51,196 bases of DNA from the NCBI GenBank assembly GCA_001804815.1, contig MHBI01000040.1:1-51196 (forward strand). The letters are read 5' to 3'. Made by a program: the position numbers and the translations under genes. This DNA is from Lentisphaerae bacterium GWF2_50_93. GTDB taxonomy: Bacteria > Verrucomicrobiota > Lentisphaeria > Victivallales > GWF2-50-93. Of this stretch, positions 7,255 through 15,834 are shown one piece after another; position 1 is the stretch's first letter; every line of letters starts with the position of its first letter. The notes beneath the pieces were generated by a model. That model was not told the DNA's origin. It worked only from the letters and a program-made list of their open reading frames with translations, and made no database searches.

Positions 7255-8397
7255 ATGAAAAAATGTCCGAGTGAAAAGAAAACCTACAGGGATCCGGAAA
7301 GCGGCATCGAAGTCACGCAGTGGACGAACTACTGCGGGCACAGCCATCATTTATATTTCACGAATCCCGGATGGTATGATGACGGGAGGAAGCTGCTGTT
7401 CGCGTCAGACCGCAACAACATCAAAAATCTTTTCGGCATCAACCTTGTCACTGGAGAACTTGAGCAGATTACCGATTTTTCCGAGGAAAAGCCAGGCATT
7501 AGGCCTTCCTTTCATCTGGCATCCCTTAATCCGAAGAGGGATGAGGCATATCTGATACATGAGAGAAGACTGAAGGCGATTGACTTGAAGACAGGAAAGG
7601 AATCGGTGCTGAATGAAGTCGGTTCCGGCTGGAATTTCATGATGACGAACTGTTCCGCCGACGGCAAGTATGTCTATTACGGGACTTCCGAGTATCCATC
7701 AGGCGGATTCGAGGTGGATCTTGCGAACGGATATGTGGGGTCTGAACAGATATGGAGTTCAAAGCCCCAGAGCAGGATACACCGTACTCCAGTAAATGGA
7801 GAAAAGACCGAGACCATCTTCGAGGAGAAGTATTGGATTGGCCATGTGAACACATCTCCGACCCAGCCGCATCTTCTAACATACTGCCATGAAGGGCCGT
7901 GGGCCAAGGTCGACAATAGAATATGGGGCCTGGACGCCAGTACCGGCAGGAATTGGAAGATACGTCCTAGGAAGAGCGACGAAAATCCCGGACATGAATA
8001 CTGGTATGCGGATGGACTCCGCATCGGATTCCACGGGGAATATAAGAACAGGAAGAATTTTATCGGCGGGATTGAATTCGACAACAGCAACCATTTCGAG
8101 GCAGCGTTTCCAGGATGGACCGGGCACATTTTCTCCCTGGATGAAAATCTCATCATCGGTGATGGGAACGGAGTAATCCGCGTGTGGAAATGGAATGGTG
8201 AAAAATATCTTGCTCCTCGTCTCCTCTGCAGGCATGATTCAAGCATGAAATTCCAGGAGTCGCATCCGCATCCACGGATTTCACCAGATGGGAAGTATGT
8301 AATATTCAGCAGCGACCGGAGGGGCGGATATGTAAATGTATATACGGTGCCGATAGTGGATTTTGAAAGTCTTCCGGAGATCAAGGGAGAGACTTGA
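7255..8397 (+). CDS. Oligogalacturonate lyase family protein (PL22)
   Basis: A 380-residue beta-propeller protein resembling oligogalacturonate lyases, which cleave unsaturated digalacturonate from pectin breakdown to keto-sugars in the cytoplasm. It lacks a signal peptide, as expected. GHSHHLYFTNPGW (residues 28-40), GHVNTSP (196-202), YCHEGPW (210-216) and GHEYW (246-250) are conserved-looking. Q334-x2-H337-x-H339 matches the spacing of the Mn-binding Gln-x2-His-x-His in the characterised Yersinia enzyme. It follows the prepilin gene by 35 bases and precedes a secreted glycosidase, suggesting one pectin-responsive unit under the 5141 regulator. Homologues in PVC bacteria are numerous and may have diverged in substrate. 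Confidence 0.82.
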   Translation: MKKCPSEKKTYRDPESGIEVTQWTNYCGHSHHLYFTNPGWYDDGRKLLFASDRNNIKNLFGINLVTGELEQITDFSEEKPGIRPSFHLASLNPKRDEAYLIHERRLKAIDLKTGKESVLNEVGSGWNFMMTNCSADGKYVYYGTSEYPSGGFEVDLANGYVGSEQIWSSKPQSRIHRTPVNGEKTETIFEEKYWIGHVNTSPTQPHLLTYCHEGPWAKVDNRIWGLDASTGRNWKIRPRKSDENPGHEYWYADGLRIGFHGEYKNRKNFIGGIEFDNSNHFEAAFPGWTGHIFSLDENLIIGDGNGVIRVWKWNGEKYLAPRLLCRHDSSMKFQESHPHPRISPDGKYVIFSSDRRGGYVNVYTVPIVDFESLPEIKGET

Positions 8398-8466
8398 AAT
8401 CACATGTTCATATCTCTGCACGCATAGCGATGACATTTAATCGACAATTATAACCGGAGGTTTCGG

Positions 8467-11400
8467 ATGAAACTATATTGTGGAATAATGATGAGTGGGA
8501 TTATCCTGTCTTCAATTCTCGCCAAAGGTGCCGTTATAGATGATTTCGAGAGGGATGATCCGGGAATTACGAGTTCCGCAACACTGACGGCGTCCATTGT
8601 GGAAAGAGACGATAAAGGCAGGGCCTTGTCCATCGCCTGGCCGTTTCCCCATCCCAGATGGGTGGAGTGCGTCTATAAACAGCTCAGAATTGTCGATGGC
8701 GCAGGGCCGGATGCGAGAATCGCGATCAGGATGGAAGCGCTGCTTCCGGAAACACCTGGCATATCCTCTGTTTCAATCAGGCTTCTAGACAGCCGCAACG
8801 AAGTTTTCCAGTGGACAGTGAACGTGTCAGCTCCAGCTGCGGCAGGATGGAGGACGCTGGTAATACCCATAGATCCTGAAAAGCCGAATGCGCACTGGAG
8901 TGGCGACAACGATGGCAGAATCACCTATCCGTTGAAGCTGCTTGGATATTCTGTTCTCTTTTCCAGTGAGAAAACAGCTGCCGGCCGTGTGCTGATAGAT
9001 CAGGTGCAGTCCATTCCGATGCCGTCTGTGACACTTGAGACTAACCGATTCCCTTTCCTGGTCAATACCACAGGCGATTCCAAATGCGACCTGCTGGTCT
9101 CCAATCCCGAGGACAAGGCGATTGATTTGACAGTCAAGGGAACGCTCGCTGATTTCTACGGGACGACGACCGCCTTTTCAGGCAAGGCGACCATTCCAGC
9201 AAAGGGGCAGGGGCGCATTCCGGTCGACCTTGGCGACAGGAAGCCGGGTTTCCGCAATCTCAACGCTGTTTTAAGTTTCAGCGGGTCGGATATCAGCTAT
9301 AAGGCGACTTTCGTGATTGCTGATCCGGTTGAACGGAGTGGAGGCCCCGGAAATTTCCTGTTCGGAATCTGCAGTCATCCGTTGCGCGGACCTGCAGACG
9401 AGCAGAAGCTTCATTTTGAGGCCGCCGCCGCCGCAGGGGCGACGGTGATGCGACTTGATATGGCGTGGTCGACAGTTGAACCGCAGCCTGGCAAGTGGAC
9501 CTGGGAGAAATTTGACAATCTGGTGAGCCTCGCTGCCGCAAACGGCATCGAACTTGAGACCTTGCTCGGAGTTTGTCCACGCCATGCGGCAAAACCGGAA
9601 TATGGCGCAGCATTCGACGAAGCCTTGAAAAACGCAAAGAACAAGAATGATCCGGCCGTCTGGGGAATGCTCATGGGGGCGGCGCCCAAAGATGAATCCT
9701 GGATCAACTTTGTTTCGACGGTTGTCCAACACTACAAGGGCAGGATCCGCCTCTACGAAATATGGAACGAACCCGATCTCGGATTCTGGCGCGGCACAAC
9801 TGATGAATACATCCATGTCCTGCGACTGGCGTATGCTGAAATCCACAAGGCCGATCCGAATGCGCTCGTATTGTCCGGAGGTTTTGCAACAGTCCTGGAT
9901 CATCCCGGCCGCGCGAAAAATCCCAATCTGCAGGAACGAGTGCTGGCCGAGGCGTCGGATTCATTCGACATTCATGCCATGCACCAGCATGAGCCTTTCG
10001 ATGAATTCCAAAAGGCCGTTGACGGGGAATTGATGAGGATCCGCAAGGGCATGAAGAATCCACGCCCGCTCTATTTCAATGAGACCGCGCTTACCTCGGT
10101 ACACTGGGGGGAGAGGACGCAGGCGCTGACATTGGTGAAGAAAATAACCTACGTCATGTCCCTTGGCGCAATCGGCCACACTTGGTATGATCTGCGCAAT
10201 GATGGAGATGATCCAATGAACGCAGAACACGGATATGGACTTCTGACCAGCAGTTTCCGACCGAAACCCGCATATGCCGCATATATCGAAGTGGTCCGGC
10301 GCTTGAACGGGATGCATCAGATAGGGAATCTTGATCTCGGACCGGACAGGCATGCACATGTCTTCGGCGGACCCAAAGGTCGCGTTGTCGTCTGGTGGAA
10401 CGAGAGCCGGGAATCAGCCGAGATGCCAGTTCTCCTGAGAGTAGGAAATGGATCGTCGCGTATGTCCGACATAATGGGAGTTTCAACGGAGCTTCCGCAG
10501 GTCGATGGGATTGTAATGGCGCAGCCAAGGCTTGAACCTCAGTATCTTGAACTTCCTGCCGGCGATGCTATGCCCGAATTTGCAGGTGCACTGTTGAGCT
10601 TAAGTGGAACAAATGAAACCTCAGGTGGAAAACCTTTGAATCTAGATGTGGAACTGAAAAATCCGCTGTCCAGAAATATCGATGTCAAACTGACATGGAA
10701 GGATCTTGCCGGAACTGACAAGTCCGAATCCGTACCGGTCGCTGCAAACAGCACCGCGAAATTCCAGATTGTTTCACAGGCCCCTTCGGAAAAAGCGTTG
10801 GAACACAAGTTGGAAATTCGGTTTAATGCTCTAAACACTCCTTGGAAAGGAGTTTTCCGCAAAGTCATACCGGTGGCGAAAGTGCTCGGAATTTCTCCGG
10901 CGGATGGACGTGATCCGGACTGGACGCTCGAGAAGTCCGCCGACGTGATAAATTTCTGCCAGACGGATCCATCCTTGGCGGCGTTCAACTGGAAAGGCCC
11001 CGATGATCTGAGCACCCGTATCTGGGCATGGCGTCAGGACGGAGCATTGCGTTTGAGGATTGATGTGCGCGACGACATCCATGTCCAGAAGGACAAGGCG
11101 CAGGATTCCTGGAAAGGAGACGGCATCCAGCTTGCGCTGCAGGTGCCGGGGATGAAGGATTACTGGGAAATCGGTGCCGCTATGGACAATGATGGGAATA
11201 TTCTCAAAGCCGCATGGATTACTCCTCCCGGGATTAAAGGAGCGGAAGATTTCTTTACCGTGTCATGTTCTCCGATCAAGGGTGGATTGCGTTACGATCT
11301 GGCTTTGCAGCAGGATAAATTCGGACTCACCGACAAAGCGATGGAACAGGGATTCAAGTTCAACCTGATCGTCAATGACAACGATGGCACCCTGCGCGAA

Positions 11401-11499
11401 GGCTTTGTCCGCATCGCCTCCGGCATAGGCGAAATAAAAGATCCCAGGATGTTCCCGACAGTCCGCTTTTCCAGGTCGAACGCCACTCAACTTAAGTAG
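8467..11499 (+). CDS. Large secreted GH39/GH5-like glycosidase with C-terminal CBM9-like domain
   Basis: A 1010-residue exported enzyme. A signal peptide (about residues 1-22) is followed by a beta-sandwich resembling a carbohydrate-binding domain (about 23-180), a spacer domain, and a TIM barrel (about 295-625). The barrel has LDMAWSTVEPQPG, the acid/base motif EIWNEPD with Glu435, and a probable nucleophile Glu539 in YFNETAL. Residues about 815-1005 resemble a CBM9-like sugar-binding module (WKGDGIQLALQ). Clan GH-A membership is well supported; the exact family (GH39-like or an unclassified group) and substrate are not. The start has GGAGG 6 bases ahead. It sits last in the regulator-prepilin-PL22 run and could supply pectic side-chain sugars. 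Confidence 0.78.
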   Translation: MKLYCGIMMSGIILSSILAKGAVIDDFERDDPGITSSATLTASIVERDDKGRALSIAWPFPHPRWVECVYKQLRIVDGAGPDARIAIRMEALLPETPGISSVSIRLLDSRNEVFQWTVNVSAPAAAGWRTLVIPIDPEKPNAHWSGDNDGRITYPLKLLGYSVLFSSEKTAAGRVLIDQVQSIPMPSVTLETNRFPFLVNTTGDSKCDLLVSNPEDKAIDLTVKGTLADFYGTTTAFSGKATIPAKGQGRIPVDLGDRKPGFRNLNAVLSFSGSDISYKATFVIADPVERSGGPGNFLFGICSHPLRGPADEQKLHFEAAAAAGATVMRLDMAWSTVEPQPGKWTWEKFDNLVSLAAANGIELETLLGVCPRHAAKPEYGAAFDEALKNAKNKNDPAVWGMLMGAAPKDESWINFVSTVVQHYKGRIRLYEIWNEPDLGFWRGTTDEYIHVLRLAYAEIHKADPNALVLSGGFATVLDHPGRAKNPNLQERVLAEASDSFDIHAMHQHEPFDEFQKAVDGELMRIRKGMKNPRPLYFNETALTSVHWGERTQALTLVKKITYVMSLGAIGHTWYDLRNDGDDPMNAEHGYGLLTSSFRPKPAYAAYIEVVRRLNGMHQIGNLDLGPDRHAHVFGGPKGRVVVWWNESRESAEMPVLLRVGNGSSRMSDIMGVSTELPQVDGIVMAQPRLEPQYLELPAGDAMPEFAGALLSLSGTNETSGGKPLNLDVELKNPLSRNIDVKLTWKDLAGTDKSESVPVAANSTAKFQIVSQAPSEKALEHKLEIRFNALNTPWKGVFRKVIPVAKVLGISPADGRDPDWTLEKSADVINFCQTDPSLAAFNWKGPDDLSTRIWAWRQDGALRLRIDVRDDIHVQKDKAQDSWKGDGIQLALQVPGMKDYWEIGAAMDNDGNILKAAWITPPGIKGAEDFFTVSCSPIKGGLRYDLALQQDKFGLTDKAMEQGFKFNLIVNDNDGTLREGFVRIASGIGEIKDPRMFPTVRFSRSNATQLK

Positions 11500-11888
11500 T
11501 TTTTGCCTATCACAGGATTCAGGATTAATGCTATTCCGCCGCCCTGCGTGGGCTGAAAATCATATTATTTTAATTTATCATCCCCACGCTTATGCATGGG
11601 GCTACAACATGTCGCCCTCTCTGAGGGCTTAATAATGAAGACGGTCCGGTGCTTTGTAAAATAGCCTCCGCAGGAGGAGGAATAATGTAGCTCAAAGGCG
11701 TAAGCCTTGGGAAAATATGGATTATATAAAGACAGCAAGCCCCCGCAGGGCGGCGACACTTAATTCGGATGGCATCAGCCCCAAACCAGATGAAGATAAA
11801 TAGGGAGTGATACTAACCAAATACCAGAAATATGTGCATAGTAGATAGGGTTAAAACCACAGGCTGCAATATTGAATCCCTTCAGGAT
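11500..11888. other. Gene-free region with hairpin cluster
   Basis: No gene is supported in this 389-base convergent gap. It carries the hairpin cluster listed separately at 11582-11751. The remainder is AT-rich without features I can name. Confidence 0.7.
11582..11751. repeat. Cluster of five short hairpins (REP/BIME-like)
   Basis: Five palindromes stand about 35-45 bases apart: CCCCA...TGGGG (11582-11601), GCCCTC-TCT-GAGGGC (11614-11628), CCTCC-GCA-GGAGG (11665-11677), AAGGC-GTAA-GCCTT (11695-11708) and GCCC-CCGCA-GGGC (11739-11751). TGTCGCC on the left and GGCGACA on the right also pair. This resembles repetitive extragenic palindrome arrays. A convergent-terminator role is possible because genes meet tail to tail here. 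Confidence 0.65.
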
Positions 11889-13193
11889 TCATAAGTCATG
11901 TGCTTGTAACTTTTTGACACCACTTGAAATCAAAAGGCTTCCCATGAGTATTATTGCGCACGCAACGTAAAAATGTATAATCGATTTTTCCTGCCATTTA
12001 TAGTGCTGGGCAATGGAGTTGAAGGAAGATGCGACAAGCAGGAAGAAACAGAAAAAGAATATTGTGAAACCAGGCAGATACTTTTGGATTATGCCTGTCT
12101 TAAAATTTCCGGATTCTTGCACCCTGGTGCGTTCCGCCCAATATACGAGCAGCGGTATGAAGCAGAAAAGACATGGCACGCTGTAGTCGTACGCCAAAGT
12201 TGGAAAAAGTATCGACATGATTCCCACAGCGGCAAGATATGGTATCAGGAAAGCAAATTCGGCCCTGTTTCTCCAGATATGCAGGAATCCTATGATTACG
12301 AGAATAAGAGGGAGAGCTTTGACCCAATGTCTTGGCAGCAGTAAAATCAGGCTCAGTTCAGCAGGTTGAAAAGTGCTTTCCTGGACGTAGAGCCCATTCA
12401 CGAAACTGATCCCTTCCTTTATGCTGGACATGAACAGTATTGCGATTGTCGCAGGGATTACGAGCGCCAGAAAGATATTTCCTTTCAGCTCCTTCATGCC
12501 CTTTGAATTCAGAATCCATAACGCGACAACCACGCAGACAAATGGAAACGACGTCCATTTGAGATATGCGAACATCGCAGAAAGAACCAGATAATACGGG
12601 TTCCGCTTAATAATCCCCATGATTAGCCAGAGATAAGCCAGGGTCACAAATACGGAGAACTGTCCCCGTTCAAACCATGACAGGCCCACCGGAGTGAGAA
12701 AAAGGCATATGTTCACCAGCAGGATTGATGGGAAAAGATATTTTTCGATGTTCAATATTCGGAACGCGATAATGAAGGATATGTACAGCAGGAGGAGCTG
12801 GATCAGGATGTTCAGAATGCTGGCATAGCCATATTGGAGCTTGCATAGGGTGTAATGACAGACGGTATGCATGAATGGCGCATACCGCGACGGACGATGC
12901 CACGGATCGGGAGATTCGGAAGTGTAAGTCTTGGACGAGGACACCCGAGCCGGGAAATATACCTGTGCGAAATCCGCAGATATCCTGTTGACGGCATTGC
13001 ATTCCTTCGTCAAATCGTTCCCGGGCACCCGCATGAAATCGTGCCGCGGTTTCACCAGCGTCCTGCTTCCTGACGAATCCCCGTTGATCGTATCCTTTGC
13101 CAGGAAATAAAAGTTGTAGGCGATCGCGCAATGGATCAAGATGAAGACAGCAAAGAAAGCTAGCTTCTTCCAGTTAATATGTTTTATAATCAA
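11889..13193 (-). CDS. Polytopic membrane glycosyltransferase-like protein (GT-C, GT87-like)
   Basis: A 434-residue protein with about ten hydrophobic segments. After the first transmembrane helix (residues 12-30) comes a soluble loop with DFAQVYFPARV, reminiscent of the acidic motif in the first periplasmic loop of GT87/DUF2029 polyprenyl-phosphate-sugar transferases. Later segments such as FERGQFSVFVTLAYLWLI also fit that group. It would transfer a sugar from a lipid-linked donor on the outer face of the inner membrane. It lies downstream of an unrelated hypothetical gene with a hairpin between them. Family assignment is moderate, because GT-C sequences diverge strongly. Confidence 0.55.
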   Translation of the reverse strand: MIIKHINWKKLAFFAVFILIHCAIAYNFYFLAKDTINGDSSGSRTLVKPRHDFMRVPGNDLTKECNAVNRISADFAQVYFPARVSSSKTYTSESPDPWHRPSRYAPFMHTVCHYTLCKLQYGYASILNILIQLLLLYISFIIAFRILNIEKYLFPSILLVNICLFLTPVGLSWFERGQFSVFVTLAYLWLIMGIIKRNPYYLVLSAMFAYLKWTSFPFVCVVVALWILNSKGMKELKGNIFLALVIPATIAILFMSSIKEGISFVNGLYVQESTFQPAELSLILLLPRHWVKALPLILVIIGFLHIWRNRAEFAFLIPYLAAVGIMSILFPTLAYDYSVPCLFCFIPLLVYWAERTRVQESGNFKTGIIQKYLPGFTIFFFCFFLLVASSFNSIAQHYKWQEKSIIHFYVACAIILMGSLLISSGVKKLQAHDL

Positions 13194-13272
13194 AGAAGCT
13201 CCTTAATCCGAACGAGTAAAAATAAATTCTAATTCATTTTCTCCCACAAGGCAACTGGGCCACAAAGTCGAA

Positions 13273-13300
13273 GTTCCCGGCCCCCGAAGGCGTCGGGAAC
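13273..13300. repeat. GC-rich hairpin
   Basis: GTTCCCG and CGGGAAC form perfect 7-bp arms around a 14-nt loop that can itself pair (GCC/GGC). It lies between the hypothetical gene ending at 13357 and the start of the membrane glycosyltransferase at 13193. It could be a terminator of the former or a REP-like unit; no T-run follows. Confidence 0.45.
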
Positions 13301-13356
13301 TGTTCTCCCACTTTTGCCACACGGGACAGAGCCGTTCCTTACACCAGAAATTGTTG

Positions 13357-14067
13357 TCATAACTCATTCTCTTCCTCTTTCAATATCTTCTGAATTTCAT
13401 CGTATATGGCCTGTGCATTCTTCTGGTTTGCCCCCTGCTTGGGTAGATACTCCTTTGTGACCCATCCAATACTCTTCAGGTATTCCTTCTGGATTTTGAT
13501 CTGTCGGTTTTCAAATTCAAGAATATCTTTCAATGTCCTGTTGGCTAGGGGTTGCATGCCTGTTTTCTGTCGTGCTTCTTCAAGGTTGTTCTTGTGGCTG
13601 TTGAACAGTGCCTCGATCGGTGTGCTAGCCGGCATGAAACTTCTGCATAACATCGGAGATGTCGGCATCATGAAATTCTCCTGGATGTTTGAGGTTACAA
13701 TCTGGCATCCATTTTCCAATTCGCTCTGGAATTCCACTATCCTGGTGTGCCTGACTCCAAAGAAGTACATCAGGATTCTCCAGATAATATTCGGCCTGAT
13801 CTGGTAGATCCCCGCGTTTACAAGACCATCGCCGGATGTCATCACGCGGATGAAGGTCCGCGGATCCGGAGATTGTTTCTTTAAAAGTTCATCCTCGAAA
13901 TCTGCAAGATAGCTGAACCCAAGATGTTCCAGCTCCTTCTGTTTTTCACAGTAGAATTCAAGCGACAGATGCCTGAATCTGTTTGCCTCGACCTGACGGT
14001 AGGTGTGCGTTTGTTCAAAATTGCTTCTTACGCGCTTGAGGATTTTCAGTGCCACAGACTTGTACAT
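13357..14067 (-). CDS. Hypothetical protein (236 aa)
   Basis: I do not recognise this protein. It looks cytoplasmic, with a basic N-terminal part and one hydrophobic stretch (IIWRILMYFFGV near residue 97). The C terminus (about 160-236) is rich in Lys, Glu and Gln and may be a coiled coil (NRQIKIQKEYLKSIG...IYDEIQKILKEEE). ATG 14067 is chosen over the upstream in-frame ATG at 14097 because AAAGGAGAT lies just before it. The upstream dehydrogenase gene ends 30 bases ahead of this start, so the two may be co-transcribed. Confidence 0.6.
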   Translation of the reverse strand: MYKSVALKILKRVRSNFEQTHTYRQVEANRFRHLSLEFYCEKQKELEHLGFSYLADFEDELLKKQSPDPRTFIRVMTSGDGLVNAGIYQIRPNIIWRILMYFFGVRHTRIVEFQSELENGCQIVTSNIQENFMMPTSPMLCRSFMPASTPIEALFNSHKNNLEEARQKTGMQPLANRTLKDILEFENRQIKIQKEYLKSIGWVTKEYLPKQGANQKNAQAIYDEIQKILKEEENEL

Positions 14068-14097
14068 GAATCTATCTCCTTTCACATTCTCCGCCAT

Positions 14098-15183
14098 TCA
14101 CGTCGCAGATGCAGGATCGGACGGGAAGGGGACGCCCAGCTTGTCGCCAAGTTGGACGAGTTCGGTGATCACGGCTTCGGGTAGCGGGATGCCATCCTTC
14201 CGCCTGAGCACGGCCTTCTCTGCGGACTGCTCTCCCGGCACGTAGATGCGCTTCACTCCTGGGGCGCGCTCGCTGTTGCGGATCTCGCGCAGGGCCGTGT
14301 CCATCCGAGTCTTGAATTCCGAGACGTCCATGAAGGCATCGATTGAGACCGCGCCAAACATTGCTCCGAATCCGGACGGACGGCTTAAGTCCTCCGCGAT
14401 GGGGCCGCCGACGTGCATTCCGAAAAGAGCACCGGTCAGCAGACCGCTCAGGGTGTCGATCACGAGGGAGATGCCATATCCCTTGTAGCCAGCCATGAAC
14501 TGTAGGAATCCTTTCATTGCCTCTTCTGCGCTCTTTGTAGGGATTCCATCGCGATCCAGTCCCCAGCCTTCAGGGATGGGGAGACCTTGCTTTTCGTAGA
14601 GGGCGATGCGGCCGCGGGCAACTGTCGTGGTCGCCATGTCGACGACGATGGGGCCTTCATCTCCGCCCGGAATCGCGAATGAGAACGGATTTGTCCCGAA
14701 TATGGCTTTCTTGCCACCCGTGGGTGGAACGAAGGGTGGCGTGTTGCAGGTTGAAAAGCCTATCTGGTCGTGCGCCAGCGCCATCATCGTCCAGCAGGAG
14801 GAGGCACCGTAATGGTTCATGTTCCGCGCACCCACCAGGGAGGTTCCCATTTTCTGAGCTCGTCCTATGGCAAGTTCCATTGCGCGCCGGGCCGCGACCT
14901 GTCCCAGACTGTTATGAGCGTCCAGAAGAATGCACGCGGGTCGGTCACGCTCGATAGTTATGCGCGCCCTCGGTTCCATAACGCCCGCTTGAATTCGCGC
15001 CACGTAGATGGGAAGCAGGCGCGTGACACCGTGGGTGTCCAAGCCTCGCATATTTGACTCTATCATGGAGTCGGCAACGATGGCGGCCTCGTCCGACGGC
15101 ACGCCGGCGCGTTCCAGTATTTCAGTGGAAAAATTTCTCAGCACAGAAGCCTGAAATGGCCGTCCCGATTCAACACCTGCCAT
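14098..15183 (-). CDS. Malate/L-lactate dehydrogenase family oxidoreductase
   Basis: A 361-residue member of the LDH2/MDH2 family (ureidoglycolate, malate and sulfolactate dehydrogenase-like), NAD(P)-dependent. Characteristic stretches are MRGLDTHGVTRL with the catalytic-type His, RNMNHYGASSCW, FGTNPFSFAIP and GYKGYGISLVIDTLSGLLTGA. Substrate cannot be read from sequence. ATG 15183 is preferred to the upstream TTG/ATG codons (15201/15195) because GAGGTG precedes it. The gene is visibly more GC-rich (many GCG, CGC and CTC codons) than its AT-rich neighbours and is flanked by a toxin-antitoxin pair, which suggests acquisition by transfer. Confidence 0.85.
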   Translation of the reverse strand: MAGVESGRPFQASVLRNFSTEILERAGVPSDEAAIVADSMIESNMRGLDTHGVTRLLPIYVARIQAGVMEPRARITIERDRPACILLDAHNSLGQVAARRAMELAIGRAQKMGTSLVGARNMNHYGASSCWTMMALAHDQIGFSTCNTPPFVPPTGGKKAIFGTNPFSFAIPGGDEGPIVVDMATTTVARGRIALYEKQGLPIPEGWGLDRDGIPTKSAEEAMKGFLQFMAGYKGYGISLVIDTLSGLLTGALFGMHVGGPIAEDLSRPSGFGAMFGAVSIDAFMDVSEFKTRMDTALREIRNSERAPGVKRIYVPGEQSAEKAVLRRKDGIPLPEAVITELVQLGDKLGVPFPSDPASAT

Positions 15184-15302
15184 ATTCCACCTCATTTCCA
15201 ACTTACTATATATATGATCGCATTGACGTTGAAACAGTATTCCGGAGAGAAGGTGAATTCAAGATGAATGAGAGTATAAATGAGAAGGCTAACCGCGCCC
15301 AT

Positions 15303-15602
15303 TTACGTGACTATGGTATTTTTATTCAATAGCCTTGAACTGTGATAAACTGTAAGAATCTCAATGAAGTCATCTTTTAAACGATAAATAATTCGATAGT
15401 TCCCGAGAAGTATCTCCCTCATGTTTTGCTGGTTTATTTCAGGAACAACCCTGCCTGCTTCTGGAAAGTTTTCAATTTGCAGGACAGATTCAAATATTTT
15501 AACAGCGAACATCTGTGCGTAATGCGTGCTGTCTTTGGCAATATAGCTGGCGATTGCATCAACGTCGTCAACCGCCTGGAGAGTCCATCTTACTTTAGCC
15601 AT
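15303..15602 (-). CDS. RelE/ParE-family toxin
   Basis: A 99-residue protein of the RelE/ParE superfamily. The N-terminal VRWTLQAVDDVDAIASYIA helix pair, the central MREILLGNYRIIYRL strand motif and the ILTVYHSSR ending are typical of ParE toxins. RelE relatives cleave mRNA on ribosomes whereas ParE relatives inhibit gyrase; sequence alone does not decide, though the ending looks ParE-like. Its start overlaps the antitoxin gene by 13 bases, the standard arrangement for coupled toxin-antitoxin pairs. Confidence 0.88.
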   Translation of the reverse strand: MAKVRWTLQAVDDVDAIASYIAKDSTHYAQMFAVKIFESVLQIENFPEAGRVVPEINQQNMREILLGNYRIIYRLKDDFIEILTVYHSSRLLNKNTIVT

Positions 15603-15784
15603 TCTTCCATCCGCTTTTCAGCTTCAGCGTGGGAAACAGTTTTGCCGGAGTCGGCCTGCTTGCAACCTTTCTCGATTTTAAAGAGAAGGAAAAGCCGCTC
15701 CATCGCTTCTTCGATAGACGTGTCTTCAGGGAGGCCCTGGACAGCCTTTAAAATATTCCGCTTTTCACTTGTTACGGCTGGCAT
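15590..15784 (-). CDS. Antitoxin of a ParE-type pair
   Basis: A 64-residue acidic protein immediately upstream of and overlapping the toxin gene. The C terminus, VSHAEAEKRMEEWLK, resembles the toxin-binding tail of small addiction-module antitoxins. The N terminus (about residues 1-40) probably provides DNA binding or dimerisation, though no clear fold is visible. AAGGAG lies 7 bases ahead of the ATG. Repression of its own promoter is expected from the family. Confidence 0.8.
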   Translation of the reverse strand: MPAVTSEKRNILKAVQGLPEDTSIEEAMERLFLLFKIEKGCKQADSGKTVSHAEAEKRMEEWLK

Positions 15785-15834
15785 ATAGAACTCCTTTTTT
15801 AATAATATATAGCAACATCTGCTATTTCCAATTT

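Noticed and set aside
11973..12344. Plus-strand frame of 123 residues
   Set aside because: It is antisense to the membrane glycosyltransferase gene, whose transmembrane pattern is clearly real.
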